Below, one piece after another: positions 8,876 to 18,117 of a stretch of 64,000 bases of DNA; position 1 is the stretch's first letter, and each line of letters opens with the position of its first letter. Made by a program: the position numbers and the translations under genes. The DNA comes from Nonomuraea aurantiaca. Its GTDB lineage: Bacteria > Actinomycetota > Actinomycetes > Streptosporangiales > Streptosporangiaceae. The stretch spans positions 124,001 through 188,000 of the forward strand of contig NZ_JAIWNB010000001.1 in the NCBI RefSeq assembly GCF_020215705.1, in the 5' to 3' direction. The notes under the pieces were generated by a model. The model was not told the origin of the DNA. It ran no database searches and worked only from the letters and a program-made list of their open reading frames with translations.

Positions 8876-10099
8876 CTATTTCAGCAGCGCGGTCCGCTCG
8901 ATGAAGGCCGCGTTGGCGTCCTGTTGCCGCTCCGCCTGCTGGTCCTGGCGCCGCTTGACCTCCGGGCACAAGTACCCGAGAGCCTCGACGGTCTCATAGT
9001 TCCGCAGGTACGCCCCCAGCGGCCCCTCTTCGGCCCGCCGGTCCGGTGTGTCGCCGCGCAGGACCGCCTCGCACAGCCGCCGGCCGATCGCGACGACTCG
9101 ATCGTCGGGCACACCGGCGAACTGCCCCGGAAGTTCACCGTCCTGTCTGACGAGGCATAGGAAGGCGAGCTCGCGCTGCCCGGCGGACGGCCGCACCGGG
9201 ACGTAGCGGGCGGTTTGCCACGGTTCGCAGGCCGCGGAGCTCGCCGCCGTGACCTTCCCGATCGGTGCGTCCATGCGCGGCACGGTGACCAGCAGGAGGA
9301 CGACGGCGAGCGTGGCGGCGACGCGGACGTCCGGACTCCGGTACGGCCGTCGCGCGCGGCGCACGCGTACCGCCACGATGATCAGTACGGCGGTGCCGAC
9401 ATCGTAGAGCTGCCAGGCCCACGAGGCGGGCTCGTACATCTGACCCCAGGTTCGCGCGCATCCCTCACCGGCGACCGCGTCGAGTCCGGCCATCACGAAG
9501 GCCAGCGCCCCGAACAGCCCCAAGGGGATCACCGCGGCCCAGCCGACCGCCCGGCCCCACCGCCGGTAGCCCTTGCGCACCAGCAGCGCCCACACTCCGA
9601 AGCCCACCGCCACCACCGCGGGTTGCGGCACGAGGCGCAAGGGGGACAGCAGGAAGTCGGCCGACATGTACAGGTCGAAGCCGGGACAACCGCCCCACAT
9701 CGCGATCATGTCGTACTCGGTCGTGGTCGAAGAGAACAGGGAGACCGCGTACGGGATGCTCACCAGCGCGAGCGCGACGCTCCACAGCGTCAGCGACATC
9801 CGCCACCGCACCGGGATGACGGCGCGCGGGCCGATCCCCTGACGGCGGCCGACCACGAGCAGCAGTATCGCGGCCGTGGCGAAGGCGGCGCCGATCAGCA
9901 GCAGCGCAGCGTCGTCGAAGGGCAGGAGGGCGGCGATGCCGCTGCGGTGGCCGGTGGCGACGGCGGGGGCTTCGCCCATGGCGATCCGGGCTTGCACCTC
10001 CGCCTCGCTCGGCCGGCCGAGTCCGGTGAGCGGCGTGACGGCGGCCGCGGCGAGCAGGATCAGGAGCGCCGCGCTCAGCCGGAGGACCCATCGCCGCAT
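8876..10099 (-). CDS. Integral membrane protein of unknown function
   Basis: A 407-aa protein. An N-terminal hydrophobic helix (LRLSAALLILLAAAAVTPLTG) is followed by roughly six further membrane segments up to about residue 275, for example AALLLIGAAFATAAILLLVV, LTLWSVALALVSIPYAVSLF and AAVIPLGLFGALAFVMAGL. The last 130 residues are hydrophilic with several Cys (SSAACEPWQTARY, AFLCLVRQDGELP, GYLCPEVKRRQ) and are probably extracytoplasmic. I do not recognise the family. A GGGAGCGATAGGT site precedes the ATG. Confidence 0.6.
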   Translation of the reverse strand: MRRWVLRLSAALLILLAAAAVTPLTGLGRPSEAEVQARIAMGEAPAVATGHRSGIAALLPFDDAALLLIGAAFATAAILLLVVGRRQGIGPRAVIPVRWRMSLTLWSVALALVSIPYAVSLFSSTTTEYDMIAMWGGCPGFDLYMSADFLLSPLRLVPQPAVVAVGFGVWALLVRKGYRRWGRAVGWAAVIPLGLFGALAFVMAGLDAVAGEGCARTWGQMYEPASWAWQLYDVGTAVLIIVAVRVRRARRPYRSPDVRVAATLAVVLLLVTVPRMDAPIGKVTAASSAACEPWQTARYVPVRPSAGQRELAFLCLVRQDGELPGQFAGVPDDRVVAIGRRLCEAVLRGDTPDRRAEEGPLGAYLRNYETVEALGYLCPEVKRRQDQQAERQQDANAAFIERTALLK

Positions 10100-10150
10100 A
10101 CCTATCGCTCCCGGTGTAAATGGGCGACGGCGTCCCGCTGTGCAGATTCC

Positions 10151-10795
10151 CTAACAGACGACATCGAGCAGGGCGATCGCGTCGAGCACGTCGGGCACCT
10201 CATGGTCCGCCCCCGGGGATAAACCCGGGGACAGGCCGCGGTCGATCCAGATCGTGCGCAGGCCCGCGCCGCGCCCGCCCGCCACGTCCTTCTCCACGTC
10301 GTCCCCGACCATCCAGTCCCCGTCCGCCAGCGTGGTGTCGCACCGGCGGGCGGCGATCTCGAACAGCTCGGGGTCCGGCTTGCTGAAGCCCTCGGCGTCC
10401 GAGATGGCCCAGCCGTCCACCCGGTCCACCAGGCCGCTGTGGTGGATCTTTCCGGACTGGTTGTCGGCCATGCCGTTGGTCACGATGCCGACCCGCCAGC
10501 CGGACATGCGCAGGCGATCGAGGGACTCGAGTACGGCGGGGCGGCAGGTGACGAGGTGCGGCAGGCGGTCACGGTAGCCCTGCCAGAGCGAGTCGGCCGA
10601 CTCGGCGAGCCCGAACCGCTCACGGACGTGGGTGAAGAACGTGCTCATCGGGATGGAGCCGTCGGCGTCCAGCTCGATCATCCAGGCCACATCCTGCGCG
10701 CCCAGTCCCCTGTCGGCGGCGAACTCGGCGGCCCAGCGCTTGAAGGCGTCGAGGCGGTCGATCAGGGTGTTGTCGAGGTCGAAGAGTGCCAGCAC
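10151..10795 (-). CDS. HAD-superfamily hydrolase
   Basis: A 214-aa protein with all HAD motifs. Motif I is LFDLDNTLIDR near the N-terminus (nucleophile Asp and acid/base Asp), motif II is VGIVTNGMADNQ, motif III is the Lys in GFSKPDPELF, and motif IV is DWMVGDDVEKDVAGG. The C1 helical cap between motifs I and II points to a small phosphatase acting on phosphorylated metabolites. The substrate is not predictable. The start codon is GTG. It is divergent from the phosphodiesterase gene downstream on the other strand. Confidence 0.85.
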   Translation of the reverse strand: MLALFDLDNTLIDRLDAFKRWAAEFAADRGLGAQDVAWMIELDADGSIPMSTFFTHVRERFGLAESADSLWQGYRDRLPHLVTCRPAVLESLDRLRMSGWRVGIVTNGMADNQSGKIHHSGLVDRVDGWAISDAEGFSKPDPELFEIAARRCDTTLADGDWMVGDDVEKDVAGGRGAGLRTIWIDRGLSPGLSPGADHEVPDVLDAIALLDVVC

Positions 10796-10912
10796 GCCTC
10801 AGGACCATACAGGTGTTCGATGACGCGCGGCGGCCTTCCGCGCAACAGGTGATCAACGGTTGTGCGCCCGATCGTCACTCACCGGCCACTTTGCCGGTCT
10901 AACGTACGCGGC

Positions 10913-12004
10913 ATGCTGACGCGCAGATTATTCGCGAGCGCTCTGGCCGTCCTGACCGGTGGTACGGTCGCGGTCGTGCTGCTCCAGCCCCACACCGCCA
11001 CGGCCGAGCGCCGCGCCCAGGCCCCCGTCGTCATCGGGCATCGGGGCGCCAGCGCTCACCGGCCCGAGCACACGCTGCTCTCGTACGAGGCGGCCATCGC
11101 GATGGGCGCCGACTACATCGAGCCCGACCTGGTCTCCACCAAGGACCACATCCTGGTGGCCAGGCACGAGAACGACATCACCGGCACCACCGACGTGGCC
11201 GCCCATCCGGAGTTCGCCGACCGGCGCACCACCAAGACGGTCGACGGCCGGCCGATCACCGGCTGGTTCACCGAGGACTTCACGCTGGCCGAGCTGAAGA
11301 CGCTGCGGGCCAAGGAACGCGTGCCCGACCTGCGGCCCGACAACACGGCCTTCGACGGGGTGGCGGAGATCCCGACGTTCGAGGAGGTCGTGCGGCTCGC
11401 GCAGCGCCACGGCGTGGGCGTCTATCCCGAGACCAAGCATCCGACGTACTTCGACTCCATCGGCCTGTCGCTGGAGGAGCCGCTGCTGGAGACGCTCAAC
11501 AGCAACCACCTGCGCAAGGTGTACATCCAGTCGTTCGAGACCGCGAACCTGCGGGAGCTGCGCAAGAAGACCAGGCTGCCGCTGATCCAGCTGATCACGT
11601 TCGGCGGGGCGCCGTACGACTGGGTCGCCGCCGGTGATCAGCGTACTTATGACGACATGGTGAAGCCGGAGGGGCTGCGCGAGGTGGCCTCGTACGCGAA
11701 CGGGATCGGCGTGGACACCCGCCGCGTCGTGCCCGTGGGAGCGGACGGCAAGCTGACGGAGCCCACCACGCTCGTCCAGGACGCCCACCGCAGGCGGCTG
11801 GACGTGCACGTCTGGACCATCCGTAACGAGAACTCCCAGCTCCCCCTCGACTACCGGCTGGGCAACCCGGCCAGCCCGGCCTTCCCGCGCGCCACCGGCG
11901 ACGTGATGGGCTGGCTGAGCAGGCTGCTCGACCTGGGCGTGGACGGCGCGTTCTGCGACGATCCGGCCATGGGCCGGGCCGTGGTGGCGACGCGGGCAAG
12001 CTAG
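10913..12004 (+). CDS. Exported glycerophosphodiester phosphodiesterase family protein
   Basis: A 363-aa GDPD-family enzyme. The N-terminus (MLTRRLFASALAVLTGGTVA) is a secretion signal, with twin Arg that is not a full Tat motif. The catalytic TIM barrel starts at VVIGHRGASAHRPEHT (catalytic His-Arg and first metal ligand Glu) and continues with YIEPDLVSTKD and VYPETKHP. A TIRNEN motif near the C-terminus matches the usual V.xWTVN region. It hydrolyses glycerophosphodiesters to glycerol-3-phosphate plus alcohol, probably outside the cell. The ATG at 10913 is preferred over the in-frame ATG 17 codons upstream because it starts exactly at the signal peptide. Confidence 0.85.
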   Translation: MLTRRLFASALAVLTGGTVAVVLLQPHTATAERRAQAPVVIGHRGASAHRPEHTLLSYEAAIAMGADYIEPDLVSTKDHILVARHENDITGTTDVAAHPEFADRRTTKTVDGRPITGWFTEDFTLAELKTLRAKERVPDLRPDNTAFDGVAEIPTFEEVVRLAQRHGVGVYPETKHPTYFDSIGLSLEEPLLETLNSNHLRKVYIQSFETANLRELRKKTRLPLIQLITFGGAPYDWVAAGDQRTYDDMVKPEGLREVASYANGIGVDTRRVVPVGADGKLTEPTTLVQDAHRRRLDVHVWTIRNENSQLPLDYRLGNPASPAFPRATGDVMGWLSRLLDLGVDGAFCDDPAMGRAVVATRAS

Positions 12005-12069
12005 CCCGGGGGAGTGACGGCGCGGCGCACGCGCGCCACGCCGTCACAGCCGGTCGGGTTCCGAGGGAG

Positions 12070-13605
12070 CTACCGGAGCTCGCGCTTGAGGATCTTGCCC
12101 GTGGCGGTCATCGGCAGCTCGTCGCGGAACTCCACGACGCGCGGGTACTTGTAGGCCGCCATGTTCTCCTTGGCCCAGGCGATCAGCTCGTCCTCGGTCG
12201 CGGTAGAGCCGGGCGTGCGGATGATATACGCCTTGATCTCCTCGCCGAGCGACTCGTGCGGTACGCCCACGACGGCGGCCAGCGAGACGGCCTCGTGGGT
12301 CATCAGGACCTCTTCGAGCTCGCGCGGGTAGACGTTGAACCCGCCACGGATGATCATGTCCTTGGACCGGTCGACGATCGCGTAGTGGCCGTCGGCGTCG
12401 CGGGTGGCGATGTCGCCGCTGCGGAACCAGCCGTCGCGCATCACCTCGGCCGTGGCCTCCGGACGGCCGTAGTAGCCCTTCATGATGTTGTGGCCGCGGA
12501 TCGCGATCTCGCCCGGGCCCTCGCCCTCGATCGTCTTCCAGCCGCTGTCGATGAGCTTCATCTCCACACCCCAGATCGGGGTGCCGACCGTGCCCGGCTT
12601 GGCGGGGCGGTCCGGCTGGTTGAAGCTGGCCACCGGCGAGGTCTCCGACAGGCCGTACCCCTCGAGGATGGCGACGCCGAACGTCTTCTCGAAGTCCTTC
12701 AGCACCTCGAGCGGGGAGGCGGAGCCGCCCGCCACGGCGGTCCGCAGGCTCGTGGGCGGCGCGACGCCGTCCGCGTGGACCTTCGACAGCATCGCCCAGT
12801 ACATGGTCGGCACGCCGGCGAAGAACGTGACGCCCTCCTTGGCCATGAGCGCCAGCGCGTCGCCCGGCTCGAAGCGCGGCATCAGCACGACCGTGGCCCG
12901 CCGCAGGAACCCCTGGTTCATCACGACCGTCTGGCCGAACGAGTGGAACAGCGGCAGCACCGCCATCATCACGTCGCCGCCCTCGGCGCTCGGGAACATC
13001 CGGTCGCAGACGATGGCGTTCATCAGCATGTTCTGGTGGCTGAGCTCGGCGCCCTTGGGCTGGCCCGTGGTGCCGGAGGTGTAGAGGATCACCGCCGTGT
13101 CCTCGGCCGCCGTCTGCACGGTCTCGAACACGCCGGACATGCCGTCGAGCGCCGCCCAGATCGACTCGCCGTACACGGATTCGGTCGCCAGCGGCGTGGC
13201 GGGCAGCACGAAGAAGTGCTCGCACCCCTCGGCCGCCTCGAAGCCGGCCTTCCCGCGCTCGCCCAATGGCAGCTCGGGCGTGCCCTCGAAGCAGAACAGC
13301 GCCTTGGCGTCGCTGTCGTCGAGGTGGTAGGCGATCTCCCGCGACTGCAGCAGCACGTTGAGGGGCACCACCGTCGCCCCGGCCTTGAGGATGCCGAAGT
13401 AGACGAAGGGGAAGTACGGCAGGTTGGGGCAGGCCAGCGCGACCTTGTCGCCCTTGCCGATGCCGCGCGAGGCCAGCAGGTTGGCCACCTGCGCCGCCAC
13501 GGTGTCGATCATTGAGTACGGCAGCCGCATGTCACCGAAGACGATGGCCGTGCCATCCGGCGTGGCCCTGGCACTGTCCTCCAGGACGATCGACAGGTTG
13601 AGCAT
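12070..13605 (-). CDS. fadD: Long-chain fatty acid-CoA ligase (FadD-like)
   Basis: A 511-aa member of the ANL adenylation superfamily that activates a carboxylic acid to acyl-AMP and then acyl-CoA. Visible motifs are the P-loop YTSGTTGQPKGAE, the GYGLSETSP adenine site, WFRSGDIA with the ribose-binding Asp, the hinge DRSKDMIIRGGFNVYP, and the catalytic Lys in TATGKILKRELR at the C-terminus. It starts at the ATG (13605) with a GGAGGAAGG Shine-Dalgarno. The gene is divergent from the GMC oxidoreductase and P450 genes, with which it could form a lipid or hydrocarbon oxidation set. Confidence 0.88.
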   Translation of the reverse strand: MLNLSIVLEDSARATPDGTAIVFGDMRLPYSMIDTVAAQVANLLASRGIGKGDKVALACPNLPYFPFVYFGILKAGATVVPLNVLLQSREIAYHLDDSDAKALFCFEGTPELPLGERGKAGFEAAEGCEHFFVLPATPLATESVYGESIWAALDGMSGVFETVQTAAEDTAVILYTSGTTGQPKGAELSHQNMLMNAIVCDRMFPSAEGGDVMMAVLPLFHSFGQTVVMNQGFLRRATVVLMPRFEPGDALALMAKEGVTFFAGVPTMYWAMLSKVHADGVAPPTSLRTAVAGGSASPLEVLKDFEKTFGVAILEGYGLSETSPVASFNQPDRPAKPGTVGTPIWGVEMKLIDSGWKTIEGEGPGEIAIRGHNIMKGYYGRPEATAEVMRDGWFRSGDIATRDADGHYAIVDRSKDMIIRGGFNVYPRELEEVLMTHEAVSLAAVVGVPHESLGEEIKAYIIRTPGSTATEDELIAWAKENMAAYKYPRVVEFRDELPMTATGKILKRELR

Positions 13606-13743
13606 GAGCGCCTTCCTCCCTGTGTACGGCTTGCGCGCCATCATGGCAGGAAGGCATACCAGTCGGTAGGGGCAAAACCCGCACCGTACGGTCACCTCAG
13701 AGGGCGGTTGCAGATGCGTATGGACGCGGTATATCGCCTGGGA

Positions 13744-13767
13744 GTAAGCAAGTACCAGATTACTTAC
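13744..13767. promoter_or_regulatory. Imperfect 24-bp dyad between fadD and the GMC oxidoreductase gene
   Basis: GTAAGCAA and TTACTTAC arms with 7 of 8 outer pairs matched, 15 bp upstream of the GMC oxidoreductase ATG. The position and AT content suggest an operator for a TetR-type regulator. No such regulator is adjacent, so this is a prediction. Confidence 0.4.
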
Positions 13768-13781
13768 GCCTGGGAGGGGCC

Positions 13782-15326
13782 ATGGAGTACGACTACGTGA
13801 TCGTCGGGGCCGGGTCGGCGGGGTGTGTGCTGGCCAACAGGCTGTCGGCCGATCCCAGGGTGTCCGTGGCGCTGATCGAGGCGGGCGGCAAGGACGACAA
13901 GCTGGAGATCCGCATGCCCGCGGGCTTCGCCAAGCTGTTCAAGACCGACTACGACTGGAACTACACCACCGCCAAGCAGAGCGAGATGTCCGGCCGGGAG
14001 CTCTACTGGCCCAGGGGCAGGATGCTCGGCGGCTCGTCCTCACTCAACGCGCAGATGTGGGTGCGCGGCTGCGAGCGCGACTACGACCAGTGGGGGATCC
14101 CGGGCTGGACCTACGACGAGGTTCTGCCGTACTTCACCAAGGCCGAGCACCGCGTCGGCAGCAACAACGGCGGCGTCTACGGCTCGTCCGGCCCGCTGTT
14201 CATCTCCGAGCTGCGCAGTCCCAACGTCACCACCGCGGCCTTCCTCAAAGCCTGCGACGAGCTCGGATTAGCGCGGCTGTCCGAGCTCAACGGCCGCTCC
14301 AACGAGGGCTACAGCGCCACGCCCGTCACCCAGAACCGGGGCAGGAGGTGGAGCTCCGCCGACGCCTACCTGCGCCCGGCGCTGAAGCGACCCAACCTGA
14401 CGGTGATCACTGGCGCGACCGTGGACCGGGTGCTGTTCGACGGCACGCGGGCCGTCGGCGTCGAGCACGACGGCGGCGCGCAGGTCAAGGCGAAGCGCGA
14501 GGTCATCCTGTCGGCGGGCGCGATCGGCTCGCCGTACCTGCTCATGCGCTCGGGGGTCGGCGCGGCCGACGAGCTGCGCGACGAGGGCGTCCCGGTCGTG
14601 CGGGACCTTCCCGAGGTCGGCAAGAACCTGCAGGACCACCTGTCGACCGGCGTGTACGTGCAGTCCAAGCAGCCGGTCACGCTGACCAAGGCGGAGTCGA
14701 TCGGCAACCTCCTGCGCTACATCGTGCTGCGCTCCGGCATGCTCACCACGAACGTGGGCGAGGCGGTGGCGTTCATCAGAACGTCGCCGGAGGAGCCCGC
14801 CCCCGACATCGAGCTGATCTTCGCGCCCGGCCCGTTCATCGACCACGGCCTCACACCGCCGACCGGCCACGGGCTGACCGTCGGCGTGGTGCTGCTGCAG
14901 CCGGAGAGCCGCGGCAGGATCGGGCTGAGCGGCCGCGAGGCGGTGATCGACCCCGGCTACCTGACCCAGGAGGCCGACGTCAAGCGGCTGGTCGCCGGGC
15001 TGAAGACGGCCAAGCAGATCTTCGCCACCGCGGCGATGAAGGAGTACGCGGGCGGCCCGATGGCCCCCTACCAGGGGCCGGAGAGCGACGCCGAGCTCAC
15101 CCAGTGGGTACGCGAGCGCGGCGAGACCCTCTACCACCCGGTCGGCACCTGCCGCATGGGCACCGACGCCGAGTCGGTCGTCGACCCGGAGCTCAAGGTA
15201 CGCGGCCTCGACGGGCTCAGGGTCGTGGACGTGTCGATCATGCCGACCCTGAACCGTGGACACACGCACGCCCCGGCCATCATGATCGGCGAGAAGGGGG
15301 CCGAGCTCATCGCCAAGCGGCCTTGA
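13782..15326 (+). CDS. GMC-family FAD-dependent alcohol oxidoreductase (choline dehydrogenase-like)
   Basis: A 514-aa flavoprotein. It has the N-terminal dinucleotide motif YVIVGAGSAGCVLANRLS, GMC signature 1 (YWPRGRMLGGSSSLNAQMWVR), signature 2 (LSAGAIGSPYLLMRSGVG) and the C-terminal active-site region with His (YHPVGTCRMG) and the second His/Asn region (NRGHTHAPAIMIGEKG). It oxidises an alcohol to an aldehyde; the choline, long-chain or sterol alcohol substrate cannot be decided. A GGGAGGGGCC site precedes the ATG. The downstream P450 starts 33 bp after the stop, so the two are probably co-transcribed. Confidence 0.88.
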   Translation: MEYDYVIVGAGSAGCVLANRLSADPRVSVALIEAGGKDDKLEIRMPAGFAKLFKTDYDWNYTTAKQSEMSGRELYWPRGRMLGGSSSLNAQMWVRGCERDYDQWGIPGWTYDEVLPYFTKAEHRVGSNNGGVYGSSGPLFISELRSPNVTTAAFLKACDELGLARLSELNGRSNEGYSATPVTQNRGRRWSSADAYLRPALKRPNLTVITGATVDRVLFDGTRAVGVEHDGGAQVKAKREVILSAGAIGSPYLLMRSGVGAADELRDEGVPVVRDLPEVGKNLQDHLSTGVYVQSKQPVTLTKAESIGNLLRYIVLRSGMLTTNVGEAVAFIRTSPEEPAPDIELIFAPGPFIDHGLTPPTGHGLTVGVVLLQPESRGRIGLSGREAVIDPGYLTQEADVKRLVAGLKTAKQIFATAAMKEYAGGPMAPYQGPESDAELTQWVRERGETLYHPVGTCRMGTDAESVVDPELKVRGLDGLRVVDVSIMPTLNRGHTHAPAIMIGEKGAELIAKRP

Positions 15327-15359
15327 CGTAAGTGACTACTTGCAGAAGGCTTGGTGTTC

Positions 15360-16613
15360 ATGACGCTCTCCAGTGACCTGGACATCTCGCAACTGGTGTT
15401 CTGGGGGCTGCCCCAGGCCGAGCGCATGGCCGTCTTCCGCCGGTTGCGCCAGCTGGACGAGCCGGTGTTCCTGACGGAGCAGGCCGTGCCGTTCATCAAG
15501 GGCGGGCCCGGCTACTACGCCCTGGTGCGCCACGCGGACGTGACCGAGGCCAGCAGGAACGCGGCCGTGTTCAGCAGCGAGCCGTGCTCCAACAGCGTGC
15601 CCGACATGCCGCGCTGGCTGGCCGTGTACTTCGGGTCGATGATCAACATGGACGACCCGCGGCACGCCCGGCTGCGCAGGATCGTGTCCAGGGCGTTCAC
15701 GCCGCGCATCCTGTCCAAGATGGAAGAGGACCTGGCCACGGCCGCCGCCGAGATCGTGGACCGGGCGATCGAGGAGGGGCCGGGCGACTTCGTGGCGCAG
15801 ATCGCCGCCCAGCTCCCGGTCCGCGTCATCTGCGACATAATGGGCATTCCGGCGAAATTTCATGACATGGTGCTTCGGCGGACCAACGTGATCCTCGGCA
15901 ACGCCGACCCCGAGTACACCGGCATCGACCCCGAGTTCAGCCGCGTCAACGTGGCCCGCGGCCTGGCCAAGCTGCTGCGCGCCGGCTTCTCCCTGAACCG
16001 GCTCGCCGCCCGCCTGGGCGACGAGCGGCGCAGGAATCCCACGGGCGACCTGGTCAGCCTGCTGGTCAACGGTGAGGAGCGGCTGACCTCGCAGGAGCTG
16101 GGCTCGTTCTTCATCCTGCTCGTGGTGGCCGGCAGCGAGACCACCCGCAACGCGATCGCGTACGGGCTCAAGCTCTTCACCGACCACCCCGAGCAGCGGC
16201 GGCTGCTCCTGGACGACTTCGACGGCCGCGTCACCAAGGCGTGCGACGAGGTCGTGCGCTACGCCACGCCGGTGATCCAGTTCCGCCGCACGCTCACGCG
16301 GGACCATGAGATGAACGGCATGCGCTACACGAAGGGGGACAAGGTCCTGCTCTTCTACAACTCGGCCAACCGTGACGAGACGGTGTTCAAGGACCCCGAC
16401 ACGTTCGACATCACCCGCGATCCGAACCCGCACGTCGGCTTCGGCGGCCCCGGCCCGCACTTCTGCCTGGGCGCCCACCTGGCGCGCAGGGAGATGACCG
16501 TGATGTTCCGCGAGCTGTTCACGCGGCTGCCCGGCATCAGGTCAGAGGGGGAGCCCGACTTCCTGCTGTCCAACTTCATCAACGGGATCAAGCACCTGAA
16601 GTACACCTTCTGA
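15360..16613 (+). CDS. Cytochrome P450 (CYP124/125/142-like)
   Basis: A 417-aa soluble P450. The I-helix oxygen motif is VVAGSETTRN, the K-helix motif is EVVRYATPV, and the heme loop is FGGPGPHFCLGAH with the Cys ligand. The GGPGPHFCLGAHLARRE form and NMDDPRHARLRRIVSRAF are typical of the actinobacterial group that oxidises terminal carbons of sterol side chains or branched lipids, so a lipid substrate is likely. Start choice is uncertain: TTG GTG TTC ATG are consecutive, with AGAAGG 4 nt before the GTG at 15354. The second P450 in this window has the same GTG-TTC-ATG series. Its 3' end overlaps the convergent monooxygenase gene by 26 bp. Confidence 0.88.
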   Translation: MTLSSDLDISQLVFWGLPQAERMAVFRRLRQLDEPVFLTEQAVPFIKGGPGYYALVRHADVTEASRNAAVFSSEPCSNSVPDMPRWLAVYFGSMINMDDPRHARLRRIVSRAFTPRILSKMEEDLATAAAEIVDRAIEEGPGDFVAQIAAQLPVRVICDIMGIPAKFHDMVLRRTNVILGNADPEYTGIDPEFSRVNVARGLAKLLRAGFSLNRLAARLGDERRRNPTGDLVSLLVNGEERLTSQELGSFFILLVVAGSETTRNAIAYGLKLFTDHPEQRRLLLDDFDGRVTKACDEVVRYATPVIQFRRTLTRDHEMNGMRYTKGDKVLLFYNSANRDETVFKDPDTFDITRDPNPHVGFGGPGPHFCLGAHLARREMTVMFRELFTRLPGIRSEGEPDFLLSNFINGIKHLKYTF

Positions 16614-18027
16614 GGGCCTCGGCCAGGCCCTCCTCGCCGCGCCAGGCCACGAAACCGTCCGGCCGTACGAGCAGCGTTCCGTACGGCCAGCCGTCCACCA
16701 CGTGCACCGGCACGTCGATCCCGGTCACCGGCTCCGCCGCGAACACGCAGAACGCCGAGCCGACCAGGTCGAGCGTGGAGCGCTCGCCGACCCAGACGTG
16801 CGGCAGTCGCGAGCCGGGCGAGCCGTCCAGGGCCAGCGCCACGTCCTCGGTCGAGGGCAGCTCGTCGATCGTGGCGCCGTAGCGGTAGCCCAGGTGGACG
16901 ATGGGCGCATTCACCGCGCCCGCCTCGGCGCGCCGCCGGGGCGCGTCCGGGCCGCCGTCGAAGTGCAGCCGCAGATCGCGCATTCGCAGCAGCGACTGCT
17001 CCATCGCGAGCACCGCCACCGGGCGCCGTTCGTCGTGGTAGGTGTCGAGCAGGGCGGGCGCGGCCCTGCCGGACAGCACCCAGGCGAGCTTCCACGCCAG
17101 GTTGTGGGCGTCCGCGATGCCGGTGTTGAGGCCGAACGCCCCCGTCGGCGGTACGGCGTGCGCCGCGTCCCCGGCCAGGAACACCCGGCCCTGGGACAGC
17201 CGGTCCGCCACCTGGGCCCGCGCCCGCCAGGCCAGCACGCTGAGGATCTCGACCTCCAGGCCGGGGTCGCCGATGGCGGTTCTGATCAGGTCGGCGGTGG
17301 GCTCCTGGCCGGTGTGGAACACCCACTCGCTCTTGGCGTCGATCGTCAGGATCATGCCGGGCGCGGCCGGGTTCGTGATCTCGCAGAGGCCGAATGTGTA
17401 CTCGCCGGTCAGCCCGCTCAGATCAGCGCGGAACAGGACATTGTTCGTGGTGGGACCGAGCACTCCGGGTCCCGAGACGCCGATGCCGAGTTCCGACCGC
17501 ACCCGGCTGCGTACCCCGTCGGCGGCGATCAGGTAGCGGGCCCGCAGCGCGCTCCCGTCCGACAGCAGCACGGTCACGCCTTCGCCGTCCTGCTCCACCG
17601 AGACCACCTGGGCCCCGTAGCGCACGGTCGCGCCCCGGTCGCGGGCCGCGTCGAGGAGCACCGCGTCCAGGCGGTTCTGGGGACAGGTGCCGCGAATCCG
17701 GGCCGGCGTGTAGTCCATCCGGGCGACGGTCTGGGCACGGGTGGGGAGGGTCTTGGCCAGGGCGGCCAAGTCGGCCCCCGCGAGCGTGTCCACGGTGATC
17801 TTGCCGAAGGCCGAGCCGGTCGCGTCGACGGCCACCTCGTTGACGGCCGCCTCCAGACCGACCTCGCGCAGTAGCTCGGCGGTGCGCATGCCCAGGCCGG
17901 TGGCGCGCGGATGGATCTGTGGCCCCGGCCGGCGCTCCAGCACCTGAGCCCGGACGCCGTGCTGCGCCAGGAAGACCGCCGCGCTCAGGCCCACCGTGCC
18001 GCCGCCGGCGATGAGGACGTCGTGCAT
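16588..18027 (-). CDS. FAD-dependent aromatic monooxygenase (PheA/TfdB/UbiH-like)
   Basis: A 479-aa class A flavoprotein hydroxylase. It has the FAD-binding GxGxxG motif in VLIAGGGTVGLSAAVFLA, the DG motif in LIAADGVRSRVRSELG, and the GD motif in VFLAGDAAHAVPPTGAFGLN. A C-terminal thioredoxin-like domain (FVAWRGEEGLAEAL) is typical of phenol hydroxylase-like members such as those acting on polyketides or rifamycin. The ATG at 18027 follows GGGGTGGAGTC. It is divergent from a TetR gene, with a large inverted repeat in the 90-bp gap, so its expression is probably induced by its substrate through that repressor. Confidence 0.88.
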   Translation of the reverse strand: MHDVLIAGGGTVGLSAAVFLAQHGVRAQVLERRPGPQIHPRATGLGMRTAELLREVGLEAAVNEVAVDATGSAFGKITVDTLAGADLAALAKTLPTRAQTVARMDYTPARIRGTCPQNRLDAVLLDAARDRGATVRYGAQVVSVEQDGEGVTVLLSDGSALRARYLIAADGVRSRVRSELGIGVSGPGVLGPTTNNVLFRADLSGLTGEYTFGLCEITNPAAPGMILTIDAKSEWVFHTGQEPTADLIRTAIGDPGLEVEILSVLAWRARAQVADRLSQGRVFLAGDAAHAVPPTGAFGLNTGIADAHNLAWKLAWVLSGRAAPALLDTYHDERRPVAVLAMEQSLLRMRDLRLHFDGGPDAPRRRAEAGAVNAPIVHLGYRYGATIDELPSTEDVALALDGSPGSRLPHVWVGERSTLDLVGSAFCVFAAEPVTGIDVPVHVVDGWPYGTLLVRPDGFVAWRGEEGLAEALRRCTSGA

Positions 18028-18045
18028 GACTCCACCCCTTTCGTT

Positions 18046-18085
18046 GTGGGAACAGTGTTCCCGCGAATGGGAACACTGTACCCAC
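18046..18085. promoter_or_regulatory. 40-bp inverted-repeat operator between monooxygenase and TetR genes
   Basis: Arms GTGGGAACAGTGTTCCC and GGGAACACTGTACCCAC match at 16 of 17 positions around a 6-nt spacer. Each arm is itself close to a palindrome (GGGAACAGTGTTCCC), so two TetR dimers could bind side by side. It lies 19 bp from the monooxygenase ATG and 33 bp from the TetR ATG. Confidence 0.75.
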
Positions 18086-18117
18086 TGCCGTACGATGGCA
18101 CCAGAGGGGGTGGCCGG

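Noticed and set aside
12044..13225. Long open frame antiparallel in phase to fadD
   Set aside because: Arg/Gly-rich translation without domains. It is a GC-driven shadow of the fadD gene, whose own frame has all adenylation motifs.
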